From assembly GCA_965602225.1 (NCBI GenBank), contig CBFCYE010000002.1, positions 124,001-188,000 on the forward strand: 64,000 nucleotides of DNA, read 5' to 3'. The notes under the pieces were generated by a model. It made no database searches and was not told the DNA's origin. It was given only the letters and a program-made list of their open reading frames with translations. Below are positions 24,312-33,264 of this stretch, piece by piece (position 1 is the first letter of the stretch; each line of letters begins with the position of its first letter). This DNA is from Tenderia sp965602225 (lineage in GTDB: Bacteria; Pseudomonadota; Gammaproteobacteria; Tenderiales; Tenderiaceae). The position numbers were made by a program, and so were the translations under genes.

Positions 24312-26315
24312 CTAGCTATGATCTGGTGTTGAAACCTTAAATTTTGACACCCCGGTTTGCAGCATATGCGCCGCTTCATTGAGATGCTCAATTGATGAAT
24401 GTGACTGCCTTAATGAGTCCACTGTCTGCTGTGCCGACTCACTCAACTGGATAATTCCCTGTTTGATCTGTTCCGCCCCCTGAGACTGAAACTGCATCCC
24501 CTCATGTACGGTCTCAAAACGTGGCGTCAGCGCTTGCACCTGATCGATAATCTCGGTCAAACCATGGCTAATAGTACTAACCTCATCGACACTGCGGCGC
24601 ACCTCTTCAGAGAAACGTTCAACACTCATAACACCTGCGGTTACGGCCGTTTGCATCTCTTTAACCATCTGTTCAATATCCCAGGTCGCGACAGCAGTCT
24701 GGTCAGCCAAACGGCGAATCTCAGTAGCCACCACGGAGAAACCAAGCCCATATTCACCGGCTTTTTCTGCCTCAATAGCGGCATTCAGTGACAACAGGTT
24801 AGTCTGATCGGCAACTTTGGTAATAGTCGTAACAACAGTATTAATGTTACTGGCTTTTTCATTCAACACTTCAAGCTTGGCCGCAATTGATGATGAAGCC
24901 TCAACCACCTGATGCATGGTCGACTCCATCTTTTGCAAACCAGCCTGGCCATTTGCTGCAGCTTTGGCAGTGCCTTCCGCCACGGTTGCCACCTCATCCA
25001 TGGTGCTGACCAACTCTTTTGCAGTAGCCGATATTTCAGTGGTAGTGGCTACGACCTGATTAACGGTTGCGGCCTGTTCAGCCACTGTTGCCTCCTGCTC
25101 TTTCGCAGTTGCGGCAATTTGAGTCGCGGATGAGGTCACCTGAATGCCTGAACGCTGAACCTGGGCAACCACAACATTAAGATTATCTATCATCGACTGA
25201 ACACCACGCCCCAACTGAGCAACGGCATCATCACCTGAAATACCGACCTTGCCGGTCAAATCGCCATCGGCAGCCTTGGTAACTGCCTCGAGAATATGAT
25301 CCACCTTCTTCTTCAGGTCTTCAACGGCGTGGTGACGCTCTTGAATCATTTTATGGATATTGCCAATCATGCCCTGCAGACCAGTCGCCAATTCACCAAT
25401 GGCATCGCTACCACCGAAGGTAACCTTACCTGTCATATCACCCTTGGCGGCCTTGTTCACCACATCGAGCAAGACATCAACTTTATGCCGCAATTCCTGC
25501 GCCGCCTCATGTTCACGTTGAGTGCTGGCATTTACATTGTCGGCCATATCATTAAAGGCAGCGCCTACCCTGCCAATCTCATCACCGGAATTCACCTCAA
25601 CACGAACATTGACATCGCCTGCGGCACGACTGGTCACCACGTTCATCAAATTGACCAATGGCTGACTTACCCAGCCACGTAGAAAATAGTTAATCAACAA
25701 CAGGCCAATTGCCAGGGCAGCCAAGTTAACAGTAGCCTCGACCAGCATTTCTTTCTCAACGTCGGCATCCATTTGCGCCAGGGAATAGGAAACTCGTACA
25801 GCACCATTGACTGCGCCATTAGGTACATCATGGCACTGCAAACAGTTCACACCACGAGTATTGGTAGTCGCCTTGAATGGCGTAAGAACAGTAAGTACAC
25901 GTCCCTCTGACGTTTCTTTAATATCTACAATTTCTTCACCTGCAAGCGCCCGTTCATCAAGCTCATCGACAGGTTGTTCATAATCAAAGCCCGGACCAAA
26001 CTGTTGTTTGACTGGCTCACCACGAATTACGCGCGCCTCAAGCACACCAGGACGACGCAACATTTTATCCTGAAGAATCTTACGCTGGCCCATGGTGCCG
26101 GTAAGCATCATGGTATTGAGGCTATCAAAATAGAGCGTTGACATATCACTGGTACGCTCTTTAGCCTGCTCTAAGACGTGACTTCTGTCCTGGGTAAAAA
26201 CAAAGAAAGTTACCGCCAGGATCACAATCAGAAAAATCACCCCAACCACCACATTTATCTTGGCTGGAATAGAAAATCCTTTGACAGCAACTTTTTCAGA
26301 ATTATTCGTAGTCAT
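24312..26315 (-). CDS. wspA: WspA-type chemoreceptor with periplasmic CxxCH heme motif and three HAMP domains
   Basis: The 667-residue methyl-accepting protein has TM1 at about 21-41, a periplasmic sensor at about 42-193, TM2 at about 195-213, three tandem HAMP-like units at about 214-390 (GDVNVRV, GDMTGKV and GDLTGKV repeats), and a signalling hairpin at about 400-650. The tip region reads LNAAIEAEKAGEYGLGFSVV, characteristic of WspA. The sensor carries CLQCH (158-162), a covalent c-heme attachment motif, in a context like the DUF3365/Tll0287-type heme domain. This suggests sensing of redox state, oxygen or NO; that is inference. GAAGGGAT precedes the ATG. It is the first gene of the operon. 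Confidence 0.88.
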   Translation of the reverse strand: MTTNNSEKVAVKGFSIPAKINVVVGVIFLIVILAVTFFVFTQDRSHVLEQAKERTSDMSTLYFDSLNTMMLTGTMGQRKILQDKMLRRPGVLEARVIRGEPVKQQFGPGFDYEQPVDELDERALAGEEIVDIKETSEGRVLTVLTPFKATTNTRGVNCLQCHDVPNGAVNGAVRVSYSLAQMDADVEKEMLVEATVNLAALAIGLLLINYFLRGWVSQPLVNLMNVVTSRAAGDVNVRVEVNSGDEIGRVGAAFNDMADNVNASTQREHEAAQELRHKVDVLLDVVNKAAKGDMTGKVTFGGSDAIGELATGLQGMIGNIHKMIQERHHAVEDLKKKVDHILEAVTKAADGDLTGKVGISGDDAVAQLGRGVQSMIDNLNVVVAQVQRSGIQVTSSATQIAATAKEQEATVAEQAATVNQVVATTTEISATAKELVSTMDEVATVAEGTAKAAANGQAGLQKMESTMHQVVEASSSIAAKLEVLNEKASNINTVVTTITKVADQTNLLSLNAAIEAEKAGEYGLGFSVVATEIRRLADQTAVATWDIEQMVKEMQTAVTAGVMSVERFSEEVRRSVDEVSTISHGLTEIIDQVQALTPRFETVHEGMQFQSQGAEQIKQGIIQLSESAQQTVDSLRQSHSSIEHLNEAAHMLQTGVSKFKVSTPDHS

Positions 26316-26419
26316 AGCATCCCTTCAATGATCACCGCGAGACAAAAGGCCAATAAACATTTCGAGCCCCTTGAACGCATCACGCACACCGCTCGTTCCA
26401 TAAAACGGCTCACCCCCAT

Positions 26420-26446
26420 AAAGCGGCAAAAAAAAGCAAAACTTTA
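26420..26446 (-). promoter_or_regulatory. Candidate sigma-28 promoter of the wsp operon
   Basis: On the minus strand, a perfect TAAAGTTT (26446-26439) is followed after exactly 11 bases by GCCGCTTT (26427-26420), which keeps the GCCG of the sigma-28 -10 element but matches only 5/8. It lies about 105 bases upstream of wspA. Confidence 0.45.
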
Positions 26447-26479
26447 GTGGAATCTAACAGCAAAAAACACTGCACGGAC

Positions 26480-26878
26480 TCACACCATTGCCACCGCCCG
26501 CACTGGTACATCCCCCGCCAGGCAAAAATCTAACCATTCACCTAAAAACTCATTAACCCGCTGTTTTTCCCGCACCTGGCACATATCAGGATTAGGATAA
26601 TCATATTTGGCTTTGAATCGATATTGGCCCTGATATGACAACACCTCGGCCACCTCGGCATCATGATAGACCCGTACTATCATCGATGACACTGCCGCCG
26701 ATAAAAAACCCAACGGCAGATTCTGACTCAATTTGATAACCGTGGTGTACTTGTGTCTTTCCAGCATATCCACATGCAGACCTTCCTGACGATGCATGCT
26801 CTGACACTGTTTACCAAACGCCCTTAGTTCAGGCATTAACAGCATCAAACGGCGAAAATTGTCCTCGTAAATTTTCAT
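26480..26878 (-). CDS. yqiB: DUF1249 protein (YqiB-like)
   Basis: This 132-residue cytoplasmic protein belongs to the DUF1249 family (MKIYEDNFRRLMLLMPEL at the start, then AKYDYPNPDMCQVREKQRVN and LGEWLDFCL), which has no established function. In enterobacteria it is encoded next to nudF and cpdA. Here it lies on the same strand as nudF but the UMF1 transporter gene, in the opposite direction, is placed between them. No transcript terminator is obvious before the wsp operon that follows. Confidence 0.85.
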   Translation of the reverse strand: MKIYEDNFRRLMLLMPELRAFGKQCQSMHRQEGLHVDMLERHKYTTVIKLSQNLPLGFLSAAVSSMIVRVYHDAEVAEVLSYQGQYRFKAKYDYPNPDMCQVREKQRVNEFLGEWLDFCLAGDVPVRAVAMV

Positions 26879-27004
26879 GCCTTATTCATTCATACCAAAT
26901 CAGAAAACCTAATAATAATATCGACTTCCCTGCGGACTAACCTTAATCCCCGCCACAAAAAACATTATGGCCGTCACTGCGTAACAAGGTATAACCTTAG
27001 CCCA

Positions 27005-28336
27005 ATGAGCAAGCCCACAGCAAAACAAATTTCAGCCATCACACCGGCCAGTCAGCGCGAACGCTTCGCCTGGTGCATGTACGACTTTGCCAACTCGGGT
27101 TTTACCACTGTGGTGCTGACCGCAGTCTTTAACGCCTACTTTGTCGGTGTGGTCGCCGCTGATCTCAGCACAGATCAAAATGGCCACGCCACCCTGCTCT
27201 GGACCATAGCCATGGCCGTCGCCAACGGACTGGTATTGATCTGCGCCCCCATACTCGGGGCGATTGCCGATCACTCAGCCGCCAAAAAACGCTTTCTGAT
27301 TTTCACAACTCTAGGCTGCATTCTGTTTACCGCGCTGCTGAGCCTGGTCGGCCCTGGCGACATTGTGCTGGGCATGAGCCTGGTGATCCTGGCGACCATC
27401 ATGTTTTCTGCCGGGGAAAGCCTTATCGCCGCCTTCCTACCGGAGATTACCAGCCCGGAGCAAATGGGACGCCTATCAGGCTATGGCTGGAGCATTGGCT
27501 ATTTGGGCGGCCTGCTCACCCTTGGGCTCTGCATCATTTATATAGACTGGGCTCAGGCACAGGGATATAACCCCCAGGACTTCGTCCCCACCACCAACCT
27601 GATCGTGGCCGTTATTTTTGCCCTGGCAGCACTGCCAACCCTGCTGTGGCTCAAGGAACGTGCCATAGCCAGTGATTCACTCACTCCGAGAGGATATATA
27701 AAGAAAGGTTTTAAACGTCTCAAACACACCTTCAAACATGCTCGCCAGCATCAGGATCTATTTCGTTTTCTGCTCAGCCTGACCACCTATCATGCCGGCA
27801 TCAACACGGTCATCGTCCTGGCAGCCATCTATGCCCAGGAAGTTATGCATTTCACCACCAAGGACACCTTACTGCTAATCATGGTGGTTAATATCACCGC
27901 AGCTATCGGCGCCCTGGTATTCGGCCATCTCCAGGACCGCATTGGCTCCAAAACCAGCCTTATCCTCACTTTAATCATCTGGATCATCGCCATTGGCATC
28001 ACCTACAGCGCAGTAGAGGCGGCGACCTTCTGGCTTGCGGCCAACCTGATCGGGATAGCTCTCGGCGCCAGCCAATCAGCAGGCCGGGCTATGGTTGGAC
28101 AATTCGCGCCACCGCAACGCAGTGGTGAATTTTTTGGTCTATGGGGACTGGCGGTCAGACTGGCGGCCATCATCGGTCCGTTGACCTATGGTGCAACCAT
28201 CTATCTGATGCAGGGCAATCATCGCCTGGCGATCCTTTCCACCCTGCTGTTTTTTATTCTCGGTTTGATCTTATTACTGACCGTCAATGAGCAGCGCGGC
28301 AAACAGGCCGCCATGCAAGATCACTGGAACGGCTAA
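27005..28336 (+). CDS. UMF1-family MFS transporter
   Basis: The 443-residue protein has about 12 membrane segments. The N-terminal WCMYDFANSGFTTVV and AILGAIADHSAAKKRFL match the UMF1 (Atg22-like) branch of the major facilitator superfamily, as do the later QSAGRAMVGQFAPPQRSGEFFG and FGLWGLAVRLAAIIGP. The substrate is unknown; eukaryotic relatives export amino acids from the vacuole. The gene splits nudF from the DUF1249 gene and runs against both, which suggests it was inserted into an ancestral nudF-yqiB unit. Confidence 0.85.
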   Translation: MSKPTAKQISAITPASQRERFAWCMYDFANSGFTTVVLTAVFNAYFVGVVAADLSTDQNGHATLLWTIAMAVANGLVLICAPILGAIADHSAAKKRFLIFTTLGCILFTALLSLVGPGDIVLGMSLVILATIMFSAGESLIAAFLPEITSPEQMGRLSGYGWSIGYLGGLLTLGLCIIYIDWAQAQGYNPQDFVPTTNLIVAVIFALAALPTLLWLKERAIASDSLTPRGYIKKGFKRLKHTFKHARQHQDLFRFLLSLTTYHAGINTVIVLAAIYAQEVMHFTTKDTLLLIMVVNITAAIGALVFGHLQDRIGSKTSLILTLIIWIIAIGITYSAVEAATFWLAANLIGIALGASQSAGRAMVGQFAPPQRSGEFFGLWGLAVRLAAIIGPLTYGATIYLMQGNHRLAILSTLLFFILGLILLLTVNEQRGKQAAMQDHWNG

Positions 28337-28357
28337 GTAAGATAGTAAGAGGAGAAA

Positions 28358-28960
28358 CTAAGCCTGCCAGACACGTAACAACCTGGCCTTGTTCATGGCC
28401 AACCACTGCAAAGCCATAATCACCGCCGCTGAGTTGAGTCGGCCAGACTCAATCCAGGCCATCGCCTCATCAAAACCAACCGTAATCACACGAATATCTT
28501 CATGTTCGTGATCCAAACCATGGATACCGCCAGCATTACTGGCATCAACCCGACCACAAAATAATTCTATCGTCTCACTACAGGCCCCGGGGCTGGGGTA
28601 ATAACGACAGATTCGTTGTAAATCCGTCACTTCGCAACCCGACTCTTCGATTGATTCACGCAAGGCCACTGCCTCGGCGGTCTCACCGTCATCAATCATG
28701 CCAGCAACAATTTCGGTTAACCAGGGACCATCAGGGTCATGCAGGGCACCAATGCGAAACTGTTCAATCAATACAACCTGATCAAGTGCAGGGTCATAAG
28801 GCAACATTGCCACTGCATTGCCACGTTCAAACAGTTCACGACTCATCTCTTCACTTGCCCTGCCTTCAAACAAGGCGTGGCGCAAACGAAATTTATCAAT
28901 GCGAAAAAAACCCTGAAAACAGGTAGTCTGCTTAATAATATCAACGTCGCCGTATTTCAT
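28358..28960 (-). CDS. nudF: ADP-ribose pyrophosphatase NudF
   Basis: NudF hydrolyses ADP-ribose to AMP and ribose 5-phosphate. The 200-residue protein has a full Nudix box (GMIDDGETAEAVALRESIEE then SG; pattern Gx5Ex7REUxEExG), preceded by VVLIEQFRIGALHD and followed by YYPSPGACSETIELF, all typical of the NudF group. It diverges from lon. In enteric genomes it heads an operon with yqiB and cpdA; here that linkage is broken by the UMF1 gene. Confidence 0.93.
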   Translation of the reverse strand: MKYGDVDIIKQTTCFQGFFRIDKFRLRHALFEGRASEEMSRELFERGNAVAMLPYDPALDQVVLIEQFRIGALHDPDGPWLTEIVAGMIDDGETAEAVALRESIEESGCEVTDLQRICRYYPSPGACSETIELFCGRVDASNAGGIHGLDHEHEDIRVITVGFDEAMAWIESGRLNSAAVIMALQWLAMNKARLLRVWQA

Positions 28961-29071
28961 GGTTTTTCCTTAAATCAAATAACCCGTTCTCGATATTGCC
29001 ACAGGCAAAAATATAGCGTTGTTATAAAAATACAATAAAACAGATAATTAAACATTCAAGAAAATGCAAAG

Positions 29072-29111
29072 CTTGTCGTGAACGTATATAGTAAATGCAT
29101 GCAGCGACAAG
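29072..29111. promoter_or_regulatory. Inverted repeat in the lon leader region
   Basis: CTTGTCG (29072-29078) and CGACAAG (29105-29111) form a 7-base inverted repeat around a TATAGT -10-like hexamer (29086-29091), 50-90 bases before lon. It could be an operator or a 5'-leader hairpin. No clear heat-shock sigma-32 consensus is visible. Confidence 0.3.
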
Positions 29112-29160
29112 GCGTTGGGGCCTTAAGCATATAACAACAATAACCAGCTAGGATTTCTCT

Positions 29161-31584
29161 ATGTTTGAAAATGACGAAGACGACTGGATTGAACCCGAAG
29201 AAATCATTCATGAAAGAGATACTCTCTTATCACCCAGTGTAATTCTTAGCGATAAGGATTTACCTAAGACGCTTTACATCCTGCCGCTGTCGGATCGACC
29301 GTTCTTTCCGGCACAAACCCTGCCCATTTTGATGGCTGAAAACCCATGGGTGGACACCGTCAAAAAAATTGGTGAAACCAAGGCCCAGGTTGGAGGTGTG
29401 TTGCTGGTGCGTCGTGAAGATGACGAAGATGCCACCACCGAGGATTACTGTCAGATTGGCAGCGTAATCCAACTGCATCAACCCACTCGTGCAGATGGAA
29501 AACTACAATTTATTGCCGAAGGCATACGCCGTTTTAAAGTGGTGAAGTGGCTCTCAACCGAACCGCCTTATCTGGCCGAGGTTGAATATCCAAACGAAAC
29601 CCAAGTCAAGAACGCTGAGCAGACCAAGGCCTATGCAATGGCCATCATTAACACCTTAAAAGAACTGGTTCCTCTTAACCCACTCTACAGTGAAGAGTTA
29701 AAATATTTCCTCGATCGCTTCGGCCCAAATGATCCATCGCCGCTAACTGACTTTGCCGCAGCACTGACCACCGCCGACAAGGAAGAGCTGCAAGATATCC
29801 TTGAGACCATCAACATCCACCGCCGCATGCAAAAGGTGCTGGTACTCATAAAGAAAGAACTCGAAGTTGCCAAACTACAGGTCAAGATTCGTCACTCAGT
29901 AGAGAAAAAGATCAGCGAACATCAGCGCAAGTTTTTTCTCCGTGAACAACTCAAGGTAATCCAGCAGGAACTCGGCATTGCCAAAGATGATCGCCAGGCC
30001 GACATCGATAAATTCAACAAGCGCCTGGATGGCCTGGTTGTGCCTGAAGCTGTAATGGCTGGCATAGACGAGGAACTGGACAAACTGCGCATCCTTGATG
30101 CCAGTTCGCCCGAATATGCCGTTACCCGCAATTATCTCGACTGGATTACCGTACTGCCCTGGGGAGTCTATACCAAAGACAAATTCAACCTGAAAGAGGC
30201 ACGTACCATCCTTGATCAGGAACATGATGGTCTCAACGATGTCAAAGGCCGCATCATAGAGTTCCTGGCCGTCGGTTCACTCAAGGGTGAAGTATCCGGT
30301 TCCATCATCCTCTTGGTTGGCCCACCCGGGGTCGGCAAGACCTCAATCGGCAAATCCATTGCCCGCGCCCTGGGACGAGAGTTCTATCGCTTCTCCGTCG
30401 GCGGCATGCGTGATGAGGCCGAAATCAAGGGCCACAGACGCACCTATATCGGCGCCATGCCCGGCAAGGTAGTGCAGGCTCTGAAAGATGTCGGCAGCGC
30501 CAATCCGGTGATCATGCTCGACGAGATAGACAAGATGGGCAGTTCCTACCGCGGCGACCCGGCCTCGGCCATGCTCGAGGTACTGGATCCTGAACAAAAC
30601 TCAGAATTTCTTGATCACTATCTTGACGTCCGCCTTGACCTCACCAAGGTGCTGTTCATCTGCACCGCCAACACCTTGGATACCATCCCCGGACCACTGC
30701 TCGACCGCATGGAGATCATTCGTCTGGGCGGTTACATTACCGAGGAAAAGGTTGAGATCGCCAAAAACCACCTCTGGCCACGCCAACTGGAAAAAACCGG
30801 ACTAAAAAAGAGTCAACTCAAGGTCTCTGACTCAGCCCTGCGCCACGTCATTGAAGGCTATGCCCGCGAAGCCGGTGTTCGTAATCTGAACAAACAGCTG
30901 GGACGGATGGTGCGCAAGGCCGTGGTTGGGTTCGTCAGCAAACCTAAAACGAAAAGACAGAAAAGCATCACTATCAAGGATGTTGAAAACTATCTTGGCC
31001 AACCATTCTTCCGCAAGGAAAAGCTACCCAGCGGCATCGGCATCGTCAATGGCTTGGCCTGGACTTCAATGGGAGGTGTGACACTGACCATCGAAGCATC
31101 ACATATCCACAATCTGAATCGAGGTTTTAAACTGACCGGACAATTGGGAGACGTGATGAAGGAATCGGCTGAAATTGCCTACAGCTACATCCTAGCCAAC
31201 ATCAGAGACTTCGACGGTGACCCAAGTTTTTTCGACAAGGCCTTCCTGCATTTGCATGTACCTGAGGGCGCCACCCCCAAAGATGGTCCTAGCGCCGGTG
31301 TCACCATGGCCACGGCATTGCTATCGCTGGCGCGGAAAAAGAAACTCACCCGTCAGCTAGCCATGACCGGCGAACTGACCCTAACTGGTCAGGTGCTGGC
31401 GGTAGGCGGCATCCGTGAAAAGGTGATAGCAGCACGCCGCAATCGCATCATGGAGTTGATCCTGCCTGAAGCCAACCGTAAGGATTTTGAGGAACTTCCT
31501 CAGCACATACAGGAAGGTATGACAGTTCACTTTGCCAGACACTACAAGGATGTAGCTGAAGTGATCTTCGTCACCAGTCACTAA
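29161..31584 (+). CDS. lon: Lon ATP-dependent protease
   Basis: Lon is a cytoplasmic AAA+ protease that degrades misfolded and short-lived regulatory proteins. The 807-residue protein has the N-terminal substrate domain (about 35-235, LYILPLSDRPFFPAQTLPI), the AAA+ module with Walker A GPPGVGKTS near 384, Walker B VIMLDEIDKM, and the protease domain with the catalytic Ser in PKDGPSAGVTMA near 709 and Lys in GGIREKVIAARR. AGGAT precedes the ATG. It stands alone, without the clpX and hupB neighbours seen in enterobacteria; a Kelch-protein gene follows two bases later. Confidence 0.97.
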   Translation: MFENDEDDWIEPEEIIHERDTLLSPSVILSDKDLPKTLYILPLSDRPFFPAQTLPILMAENPWVDTVKKIGETKAQVGGVLLVRREDDEDATTEDYCQIGSVIQLHQPTRADGKLQFIAEGIRRFKVVKWLSTEPPYLAEVEYPNETQVKNAEQTKAYAMAIINTLKELVPLNPLYSEELKYFLDRFGPNDPSPLTDFAAALTTADKEELQDILETINIHRRMQKVLVLIKKELEVAKLQVKIRHSVEKKISEHQRKFFLREQLKVIQQELGIAKDDRQADIDKFNKRLDGLVVPEAVMAGIDEELDKLRILDASSPEYAVTRNYLDWITVLPWGVYTKDKFNLKEARTILDQEHDGLNDVKGRIIEFLAVGSLKGEVSGSIILLVGPPGVGKTSIGKSIARALGREFYRFSVGGMRDEAEIKGHRRTYIGAMPGKVVQALKDVGSANPVIMLDEIDKMGSSYRGDPASAMLEVLDPEQNSEFLDHYLDVRLDLTKVLFICTANTLDTIPGPLLDRMEIIRLGGYITEEKVEIAKNHLWPRQLEKTGLKKSQLKVSDSALRHVIEGYAREAGVRNLNKQLGRMVRKAVVGFVSKPKTKRQKSITIKDVENYLGQPFFRKEKLPSGIGIVNGLAWTSMGGVTLTIEASHIHNLNRGFKLTGQLGDVMKESAEIAYSYILANIRDFDGDPSFFDKAFLHLHVPEGATPKDGPSAGVTMATALLSLARKKKLTRQLAMTGELTLTGQVLAVGGIREKVIAARRNRIMELILPEANRKDFEELPQHIQEGMTVHFARHYKDVAEVIFVTSH

Positions 31585-31585
31585 C

Positions 31586-32671
31586 ATGCAACTGCAAGGC
31601 AAACAGGGCGGCCTGCTAGGGCCGCTGCTGTTTATTCTGAGTTTGATTCTAGCTGTCATCTGGCTTAGCAGCGGCTCATCCAATCAGGCCCGCCAACACA
31701 ACTGGATCAATGGTTGGAAAGCGGTGACACCACTGCAACTAGCCCGCCGCGCCCCGGCTGCAACCACATATAACGGTTTTATCTATGTCATTGGCGGCAT
31801 CGGTGCCAATGATCGCTACGTCCAGCCGGTCGAATTCGCGGCTATCCATGACGACGGCACTCTCGGCCCGTGGCAACAAACCAGCCCAATCATCGCAGGC
31901 CGCTTCTACAATGCCGCCATCGCTGACAATGGCTTTATCTACACCTTTGGTGGTGGCAGTGGTGATACCGGCAAACAAAACTACCCCATCGCCTCAGTAG
32001 AGCGCGCCCGGATCAATCCCGATGGTTCACTTGGCCCATGGCAAACCATCAGCCAGATGCTAAGCCCACGCCGCGGCCTAAAAACCGTTATCCATAACAA
32101 CACCATCTACGCCATTGGCGGCTATGACGGCCGTTTTCTCAAATCGATAGAACGCAGCACTATTCAGGCCGATGGTTTACTCAGCAACTGGCAAATGGAA
32201 CAACACGAATCGATCATCGACCGCTACATCCATTCCGCGGCCATCGCCAGCGGTAGCATTTACCTGCTCGGCGGCCATATGAGAAACCCGAATCAGGCCA
32301 GCTATGGTGATGTTGAATTCAGCCAGGTCACAACCGATAAACAACTCAGCCCCTGGCAGGTTGAGAGTAATGGACTACAAACACCGCGCCTGGTGGCTGA
32401 AGCATTCACCCTGGGGCAGTATCTATATATCGCTGGCGGCCATACCGGCAATCAACGTCTTAACAGCGTTGAGGTCGCTAAAATAGACAACACAGGTCGG
32501 CTGCAAGCCTGGCGCTATACCTCTGCACTGCCGATCGCCCGTAGTGCCTATGCGGCCGCGACCTACAAAAACCTTGTCTACCTGATCGGCGGTGGTGGTG
32601 ACGGCCAACCCTTGCGCAGCGTCGATATGGCCAGCGCCAATTTACGCGGCGAGCTCGGTTATCAACAATAG
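31586..32671 (+). CDS. Membrane-anchored Kelch-repeat protein
   Basis: The 361-residue protein has one N-terminal membrane segment (about 9-29, LLGPLLFILSLILAVIWLSS) that may be an uncleaved anchor, then about six Kelch repeats predicted to form a beta-propeller (repeating YxxGG: FIYVIGGIG, FIYTFGGGS, TIYAIGGYD, SIYLLGGHM, YLYIAGGHT, LVYLIGGGG). The repeats alternate with LGPWQ-type strands. The ATG is one base after the lon stop, so it is probably co-transcribed with lon. The ligand or enzyme function is unknown. Confidence 0.85.
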   Translation: MQLQGKQGGLLGPLLFILSLILAVIWLSSGSSNQARQHNWINGWKAVTPLQLARRAPAATTYNGFIYVIGGIGANDRYVQPVEFAAIHDDGTLGPWQQTSPIIAGRFYNAAIADNGFIYTFGGGSGDTGKQNYPIASVERARINPDGSLGPWQTISQMLSPRRGLKTVIHNNTIYAIGGYDGRFLKSIERSTIQADGLLSNWQMEQHESIIDRYIHSAAIASGSIYLLGGHMRNPNQASYGDVEFSQVTTDKQLSPWQVESNGLQTPRLVAEAFTLGQYLYIAGGHTGNQRLNSVEVAKIDNTGRLQAWRYTSALPIARSAYAAATYKNLVYLIGGGGDGQPLRSVDMASANLRGELGYQQ

Positions 32672-32884
32672 TTCAGACAGATGCAACGACGCTCTTCAGT
32701 AGCATTCACATTTGTTAACAAAAACACACTGTTGAACCCAGCAGTCTGGGCCGACATTATTATTGCAAGCTTGGTGGATGCCAGGATTAAGTCTTCAAAG
32801 AAGGCGCGATGCAGGACTAAAGGATTGGTCCATTATGGAAAGGATTTCCAACTCATTACTGTTGTTGTCCCCATGAATGAGTGT

Positions 32885-32917
32885 CTTCGCCGGACTCAAG
32901 GATTGAGTCTGGCGAAG
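32885..32917. other. Stem-loop upstream of the NinX-like gene
   Basis: CTTCGCCGGACTCAA and TTGAGTCTGGCGAAG form a 15-base stem with one G-T wobble and a 3-base loop. No T-run follows. The rest of 32672-32884 shows no recognisable gene; it ends 20 bases before the NinX-like ATG, so it could be a leader structure. Confidence 0.6.
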
Positions 32918-32937
32918 CATCGTCTTATGCTAAGCCA

Positions 32938-33264
32938 ATGAAAGTAAATCAACTCAGCCTCGAACAACTGGATTACTGGGTCGCCAGGGCAGAAAATATT
33001 GTCCTTAGCCCAGAGCCGGGTGGAAACAATTATTTGTATTCTCCCCATCCAGATATGGCGGCTCGACGCTGGTCCCCGAGCCGTTACTGGTCACAAGGCG
33101 GGCCGATTATCGAAGCCGCTCACATCGACCTTAACTGGGATTGGGAAACCGACAGCGAATGGTCTGCCTCCATCGAGCCCGACATCAACACACAAGGTAA
33201 AACTGCCTTGGAAGCAGCGATGAAGGCCTTCGTCATTTCACAGCTGGGTGAGGATGTTGGTTAG
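32938..33264 (+). CDS. Phage NinX-like protein (DUF2591)
   Basis: The 108-residue protein resembles the NinX/DUF2591 family of lambdoid phages: MKVNQLSLEQLDYWVARAE at the start, YSPSRYWSQGGPIIEAA-type centre (here SRYWSQGGPIIEAAHI), and a C-terminal TALEAAMKAFVISQLGEDV. The family function is unknown. The ATG at 32938 is preferred over an upstream GTG at 32881 because it gives the family N-terminus. Its stop overlaps the next gene's GTG start (TAGTG), so the two are translationally coupled. A phage-type gene here, without other phage genes, suggests past transfer. Confidence 0.7.
   Translation: MKVNQLSLEQLDYWVARAENIVLSPEPGGNNYLYSPHPDMAARRWSPSRYWSQGGPIIEAAHIDLNWDWETDSEWSASIEPDINTQGKTALEAAMKAFVISQLGEDVG

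Noticed and set aside
32681..32941. Open frame of 86 codons after the Kelch gene
   Set aside because: Unusual composition, no ribosome-binding site, and crosses the stem-loop and the start of the NinX-like gene in another frame.
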